NCBI RefSeq assembly: GCF_021582875.1 | Contig: NZ_CP091138.1 | Span: 1,488,001 to 1,552,000 of the forward strand | Direction: 5' to 3' | Length of the DNA stretch: 64,000 bases | Source: Microbacterium sp. KUDC0406 | Lineage (GTDB): Bacteria > Actinomycetota > Actinomycetes > Actinomycetales > Microbacteriaceae | Part shown: in pieces, positions 60,046 through 64,000 of the stretch | Position numbering within the stretch: the first letter of the stretch is position 1 | Layout: each line of letters opens with the position of its first letter | The notes under the pieces: generated by a model | Database searches by the model: none | Told to the model about the DNA's origin: nothing | The model's input: only the letters and a program-made list of their open reading frames with translations | Made by a program: the position numbers and the translations under genes

Positions 60046-60833
60046 GCCTGATCGTGCAGGATCTCGTCATCGAGATCGACGGACGTCGCGTCGTCGACGG
60101 CGTCTCCTTCGAAGTGGAGACCGGTGAGCGGCTCGGCCTGATCGGCGAATCCGGCTCGGGCAAGTCACTGACCGCGCTCGCGGTCATGGGCCTGCTCCCG
60201 GAAGGGGCGACCGCGAGCGGCAGCATCCGCTGGGACGGCACCGAACTGATCGGCCTGCCGGACCGCAGGATGGCAGGGCTTCGCGGCGACCAGATCGGGA
60301 TGGTCTTCCAGGAGCCGCGCACCGCACTGAACCCGATACGCACCGTTGGCCGTCAGATCGCCGAGACCGTGCGCATCCACGAACACCTCTCGCGGTCCGC
60401 CGCGCGTGAGCGCGCGATCGCCGCGGCGGTGCAGGTGCGACTCCCCGATCCCGAGACCATGGTCGACAGGTACCCGCACCAGCTCTCCGGCGGGCAGCGG
60501 CAGCGCGTGGCGATCGCGATGGCACTGGCCGCGAACCCGCGCCTGCTGATCGCGGACGAGCCGACCACAGCGCTGGACGTCACGATCCAGGCCGAGATCC
60601 TGCGCCTGCTGCTGTCGCTCGTCCAAGAGCGCGACATGTCGCTGGTGTTCATCACCCACGACCTCGCCGTGCTCGCACAGGTCGCGACCACGGGAGTCGT
60701 GCTCGAGGAGGGTCGTGTGGTCGAGCGGGGCCCGGTCAGCACTCTTCTCAGTGCACCGACGTCCCCGATCACGCAGGGCCTGCTGCGCGATGCCACGGCG
60801 ACGCTGTGGCGTCCGGAAGGCGGCGCATCATGA
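60042..60833 (+). CDS. Peptide-type ABC transporter ATPase (DppD type)
   Basis: 263 residues: Walker A GESGSGKS, Q-loop VFQEPRTALNP, signature LSGGQRQRVAIAMALA, Walker B LLIADEPTTALD, and switch histidine in VFITHDLAVLAQ. Shorter than DppD of E. coli (327 residues) because the C-terminal cysteine-rich iron-sulfur extension is missing. Overlaps both neighbours by 4 nt. Confidence 0.9.
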   Translation: MSLIVQDLVIEIDGRRVVDGVSFEVETGERLGLIGESGSGKSLTALAVMGLLPEGATASGSIRWDGTELIGLPDRRMAGLRGDQIGMVFQEPRTALNPIRTVGRQIAETVRIHEHLSRSAARERAIAAAVQVRLPDPETMVDRYPHQLSGGQRQRVAIAMALAANPRLLIADEPTTALDVTIQAEILRLLLSLVQERDMSLVFITHDLAVLAQVATTGVVLEEGRVVERGPVSTLLSAPTSPITQGLLRDATATLWRPEGGAS

Positions 60834-61621
60834 CCCTCATCGCGGCGGAAGGGCTCAGCCGCGACTTCCGGCTGCCGAAGGGCGCGATGTTCGAGCGCGC
60901 CAGGATGAACACCGCCCTGCATCCGACCGATCTGCAGATCGCCGAGGGCGAGTCCCTCGGCATGATCGGTGAATCCGGGTCGGGCAAATCCACCCTGGTG
61001 AAGCTGCTGCTCGGGCTGGATCGGCCCACCACCGGCCGCGTCTTTGTCGACGGCAGGGAGGTGGATGCCACGGCCGGCGCCCGGTCGCTGCACTGGCTGC
61101 GCAGGCAGACAGGTCTCGTCCTCCAGGACCCGTACGCGTCGCTGGACCCGCGGATGTCGGCCGGAAGGATCGTCTCGGAGCCGCTGCGCGCCCTCGACAT
61201 CGACGGTGACCACCGCGCCAGAGTGCGAGACGTGCTGGAACAGGTCGGCCTCGAGCCTGAGATGGCGGACCGGCATCCGCACGAGTTCAGCGGCGGTCAG
61301 CGGCAGCGCATCGCTCTGGCGCGCGCGATCGCGCACCGACCGCGCATCCTGGTCGGTGACGAACCGCTGTCCGCGCTCGACGTGACCGTGCGCGCGCAGA
61401 TCCTCGAACTGCTCGAGGAGCTGCGGCGGACCGAGAACCTCACGCTCGTCCTCGTGTCGCACGACATCGGCGTGGTGCAGAACCTCAGCGACACCGTTGC
61501 TGTGATGAAGGACGGCCGGATCGTGGAGCACGGGCCCGTGGACGCCGTGCTGCGGCATCCGCAGCAGGACTACACGAAGGCGCTCCTCGCCGCGATCCCC
61601 GTCATCCGCCCTGGTCGTTGA
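60830..61621 (+). CDS. Peptide-type ABC transporter ATPase (DppF type)
   Basis: 263 residues: Walker A GESGSGKST, Q-loop LVLQDPYASLDPRM, signature FSGGQRQRIALARAI, Walker B ILVGDEPLSALD, H-loop LVLVSHDIGVVQ. Pairs with the DppD-type ATPase. Its stop codon TGA (61619-61621) lies inside a dispersed hairpin repeat, which also supplies the stop of the convergent GNAT gene. Confidence 0.9.
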   Translation: MTLIAAEGLSRDFRLPKGAMFERARMNTALHPTDLQIAEGESLGMIGESGSGKSTLVKLLLGLDRPTTGRVFVDGREVDATAGARSLHWLRRQTGLVLQDPYASLDPRMSAGRIVSEPLRALDIDGDHRARVRDVLEQVGLEPEMADRHPHEFSGGQRQRIALARAIAHRPRILVGDEPLSALDVTVRAQILELLEELRRTENLTLVLVSHDIGVVQNLSDTVAVMKDGRIVEHGPVDAVLRHPQQDYTKALLAAIPVIRPGR

Positions 61622-61714
61622 GCGAGCGAGCGAGGAGCGAGCGAGGAGCGAGCGAGACGAAACGCGCCACGCTCTCCGACGAGCGTCTCGTCTCGCTTCG
61701 CTCGCTCAACGATC
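61613..61714. repeat. GTTGAGCGAGC-family hairpin repeat, distant copy
   Basis: Related to the array at 1816-2164: outer arms GGTCGTTGAGCGAGC and GCTCGCTCAACGATC, inner arm GAGACGAAACG, with an extra GAGGAGCGAGC expansion in the left arm. It sits between convergent dppF-type and GNAT genes and contains both of their stop codons. Confidence 0.85.
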
Positions 61715-62206
61715 GCGGAGCGACAGCTGCAGGAACTGCACACCGAGGTCGCGGCCGAACTTCTCGCCCACGTCGCGCAGCGCACCGGCGTCGCGGAACC
61801 CGGCCTTGCGGTGCAGCGCGAGCGAGGCGTCCGCGCCTTCGACGATCACGGCGATGACCTCGCGGAGCCCTGCCGCACGGCACGCGTCCAGGAACTGCGC
61901 CATCAGCGCCCAGCCGTAGCCCTGGCCGCCGGTGCCCGGTGCGAGGTAGATCGAGTTCTCGACCGTGTGCCGATACGCCGACTTCGGCGACCACGGCTGC
62001 GCGAGCGCATAGCCGATCAGCGTGCCGTCCTCGGACTCGGCGACGAGGAACGGCAGGCCGGCGGCTCGGATCCTGGTCGCCTTCGCCGTCCAGTCGTCGT
62101 CCGTCGACTCGATCTCGTCGAAGGTGACGACCGACTCGCGCACGTAGTGGTTGTAGATCGCCCGGATGCCGGGGAGGTCGGCGTCCCCGATCGACCGCAC
62201 TCTCAC
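61706..62206 (-). CDS. GNAT family N-acetyltransferase (phosphinothricin acetyltransferase-like)
   Basis: 166 residues. [18 protein letters not shown] near 13-30 is typical of the PAT/MddA group; the acetyl-CoA loop is [14 protein letters not shown], followed by [20 protein letters not shown]. Homologues acetylate methionine sulfoximine, phosphinothricin or similar amines; the native substrate is unknown. GTG 62206 overlaps the ung stop (GTGA) with GGGGGAGAGG before it. Confidence 0.85.
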   Translation of the reverse strand: MRVRSIGDADLPGIRAIYNHYVRESVVTFDEIESTDDDWTAKATRIRAAGLPFLVAESEDGTLIGYALAQPWSPKSAYRHTVENSIYLAPGTGGQGYGWALMAQFLDACRAAGLREVIAVIVEGADASLALHRKAGFRDAGALRDVGEKFGRDLGVQFLQLSLRDR

Positions 62207-62901
62207 GCCTCTCCCCCGACACGCCAGTCCACGGGGGCGACGCCCTGCTGCGCGAGCAGTTCGTTGGCGCGGGAGAACGGACGGGAGCCGAAGAATCCGC
62301 GGCTTGCCGAGAGCGGCGACGGATGGGCCGACTCGATGACGGGCGTCTGCCCGAGGAGCGGCTTGAGCCCCCGGGCATCCGCACCCCACAGGATCGCGAC
62401 GAGCGGCCTGTCCCGCGCGACCAGCGCGCGGATCGCGAGTTCGGTGACCTGCTCCCAGCCCCAGCCCCGGTGGGATGCCGGGGTGCCGGGCCGCACGGTC
62501 AGCACCCTGTTCAGCAGCAGCACCCCCTGATCGCTCCACGCCGTGAGGTCGCCGTGCGGGGCGGGCGGGATGCCGAGGTCCTCCTGGCGCTCCTTGTAGA
62601 TGTTGCCCAGGCTGCGCGGGAGCGGCCGCACATCGCCGTCGACGGCGAAGGACAGGCCGATCGGATGCCCGGGTGTCGGGTACGGATCCTGGCCGGTGAT
62701 GAGCACCTTGACGTCGTCGAGAGGGCGCTGGAACGCCCGCAGCACGTTCGCACCGGACGGCAGGTACCCGCGGCCGGCCGCCACTTCGCCTCGCAGCCGG
62801 CTGCCGAGTTCGGCGATCACCGGCTGCACGGGTGCGAGCGCCTCCGCCCAGCCCGGATCGAGCTGCCCGTCGGCGGCGAGCTCGACGAGCGTCTTCGGCA
62901 T
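62203..62901 (-). CDS. ung: Uracil-DNA glycosylase, family 1
   Basis: Removes uracil from DNA; 232 residues. Active-site [18 protein letters not shown] near 70-87, [27 protein letters not shown] and the leucine loop [12 protein letters not shown] are all conserved. ATG 62901 overlaps the stop of the preceding S51 gene by one base (TGATG). Confidence 0.95.
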   Translation of the reverse strand: MPKTLVELAADGQLDPGWAEALAPVQPVIAELGSRLRGEVAAGRGYLPSGANVLRAFQRPLDDVKVLITGQDPYPTPGHPIGLSFAVDGDVRPLPRSLGNIYKERQEDLGIPPAPHGDLTAWSDQGVLLLNRVLTVRPGTPASHRGWGWEQVTELAIRALVARDRPLVAILWGADARGLKPLLGQTPVIESAHPSPLSASRGFFGSRPFSRANELLAQQGVAPVDWRVGGEA

Positions 62902-63614
62902 CAGAGTGCGCCCCGGCCGCTGGAGACGATCACGCCGCCCTCGGCGGGAGAGACGCGCCAGACGCTTCCCTCCCCGGCGATGCGCAGCCCGTCGGCTCCG
63001 GCGATCAGTGCGGTGCTCTCGTCGATGCCCACGCCGCCGTCTGTGGCGCCGGCCTCGGTCGCGGCGATCAGCCGGGCCAGCGTGCCCCACTGCGCCACGT
63101 GCACATCCACAGACACGTCGACCAGGCCGATGCCCGGCACCACAGTCACCTCCTCGAGGTCCTCGGCGGTGTCCTCCGGCACGACCGGGACCCCGCCGAT
63201 CCGCCAGCCGCCCAGGATCGCCCGCTCGGCGGCGATCATCGCGCCCGCGGAGAAGCCCAGATACGGCGTGCCGTTCCCGACGGCGGTGCGGATGCGGTCG
63301 AAGCTCGGCTCGAGGGCGGAGTGGTACGCCGGGGTCAGACCGCCCCCGATCACGATCGCGTGCACCCCGTCGAACATCGCCGGATCGACGCGGTCGGTCT
63401 CGGCGACGGCCACGAGCCGGATGTCGAGCGATGCGGCTCCGTCGGCCGTGACCGCGTCGATGAGATCGCGGGCGTGCCCGGTTCCGCCGTCCTCGCGGAC
63501 CGTCACGACCACGACGACCGGAGTCGTTCGGTCCGGCGCCGCGGCGAGCGCCTCGGCGGTGAACGGCGCGAAGGCCGCGCGCCCGAAGCCGCCGCCGACG
63601 AGATGCACGCCCAC
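62901..63614 (-). CDS. Peptidase S51 (dipeptidase E/cyanophycinase-like) family protein
   Basis: 237 residues of the class I glutamine-amidotransferase-like fold. The nucleophile serine is in [14 protein letters not shown], with IVIGGGLTP before it and [10 protein letters not shown] after it, as in cyanophycinases and aspartyl dipeptidases. Intracellular hydrolysis of aspartyl or isoaspartyl peptides is the family role; substrate uncertain. GTG 63614 is 2 nt after the stop of the SDR gene upstream. Confidence 0.82.
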   Translation of the reverse strand: MGVHLVGGGFGRAAFAPFTAEALAAAPDRTTPVVVVVTVREDGGTGHARDLIDAVTADGAASLDIRLVAVAETDRVDPAMFDGVHAIVIGGGLTPAYHSALEPSFDRIRTAVGNGTPYLGFSAGAMIAAERAILGGWRIGGVPVVPEDTAEDLEEVTVVPGIGLVDVSVDVHVAQWGTLARLIAATEAGATDGGVGIDESTALIAGADGLRIAGEGSVWRVSPAEGGVIVSSGRGAL

Positions 63615-63616
63615 GG

Positions 63617-64000
63617 TCAGCCCTCGATCCGCGGGCGCAGCGGACCCCGCGCCAGCAGGTGCGACGCGGCCTGCGCCACCGGGCGGATCACGATGAGGTC
63701 GAGGTTCACGTGCGCGGGCGCGTTCAAGGCGTAGGCGGCGACATCGGCGACGTCCTCCGCGACCAGAGGCGCCTCGACACCGGAGTACACGGCCTCGGCC
63801 GCGACCGCATCGCCGCCGAGCCTGCGCAGAGTGAACTCCTCGGTGTGCACCATTCCCGGCGCGATCTCGGTGATGCGGATCGGCTCGCCGTTCAGCTCCA
63901 GGCGCAGCACCTGCGGGATCATCGACTCCGCGGCCTTGGCCGCGTTGTACCCGCCGCCGCCGGGATAGGCGCCCCGGGCTGCCACCGAGGTCACGAACAG
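63617..64000 (-). CDS. Short-chain dehydrogenase/reductase, C-terminal fragment (runs off window)
   Basis: The last 127 residues of an SDR; the start lies beyond 64000. [20 protein letters not shown] includes the catalytic Ser and Tyr region, and YNAAK is the YxxxK motif; [11 protein letters not shown] is the conserved PG segment. The YdfG-like ending ([17 protein letters not shown]) suggests a serine or 3-hydroxy-acid dehydrogenase. Cotranscribed with the S51 and ung genes. Confidence 0.87.
   Translation of the reverse strand: MFVTSVAARGAYPGGGGYNAAKAAESMIPQVLRLELNGEPIRITEIAPGMVHTEEFTLRRLGGDAVAAEAVYSGVEAPLVAEDVADVAAYALNAPAHVNLDLIVIRPVAQAASHLLARGPLRPRIEG

Overview
This is a high-GC chromosomal segment from an actinomycete of the Microbacteriaceae, most likely Microbacterium or a close relative. 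That placement rests on gene content and order, an 86-residue ATP synthase epsilon subunit, a DUF5684 membrane protein, many TANNNT boxes 6-7 nt before start codons, and the paired TPM-domain/PspA genes; no phylogeny was run. I see no prophage, insertion sequence, CRISPR array or secondary-metabolite cluster. The window is housekeeping plus uptake modules.

Layout. 1-5.2 kb: a truncated RseP-type protease, a plus-strand MurE-like ligase placed between rseP and dxr, a tandem hairpin-repeat array, dxr, an FKBP lipoprotein and plsC. 5.2-13.3 kb: OsmC protein, asparaginase, a long FtsK/EccC-like ATPase beside a PP2C phosphatase, an aldo/keto reductase, a DUF5684 protein and yaaA. 13.3-38.6 kb: a minus-strand backbone that reads, in transcription order, nagK-like, argS, LmeA-like, lysA, hom, thrB, rho, prfA, prmC, sua5, wecA, atpI-like, atpBEFHAGDC. 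This is the order known from mycobacteria, without thrC and rpmE, and interrupted by plus-strand cysK-cysE-dinB and a BrkB/YihY gene. 38.6-43.8 kb: an RpiR regulator, a SIS isomerase and a GlcNAc/chitobiose-type ABC importer, divergent from the sugar kinase. 43.8-55.7 kb: SGNH hydrolase, tRNA-Arg(CCG), DUF1304 and DUF2510 proteins, sufU/sufS, a CPBP membrane protein, trmB, a DUF3097 protein, the TPM/pspA pair, arginase-family and HExxH proteins, a SIP-domain protein and a tyrosine phosphatase. 55.7-64 kb: an alpha/beta hydrolase with a five-gene peptide-type ABC transporter, then a minus-strand set of SDR, S51 peptidase, ung and GNAT genes.

How the genes work together. The atp operon makes the F1Fo ATP synthase. 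lysA, hom and thrB serve aspartate-family amino acids. prfA and prmC are the release factor and its methylase. cysK and cysE make cysteine. The 37.6-43.8 kb block looks like import, phosphorylation and isomerisation of an amino sugar under an RpiR repressor.

Quality warning. Nine genes, including the normally essential dxr, prfA and argS, carry ten frameshifts, mostly one base missing from a short G/C run. This looks like uncorrected sequencing error rather than gene decay; the affected genes are given as single CDS spans.

Most interesting points: a DinB2-like Y-family polymerase lacking the aromatic steric gate; two repeat families fixed at gene 3' ends, where they supply the stop codons; a MurE paralogue with an altered substrate-selectivity motif; overlapping divergent promoters in the amino-sugar locus; and a candidate iron box over the promoter of the SIP-domain gene.
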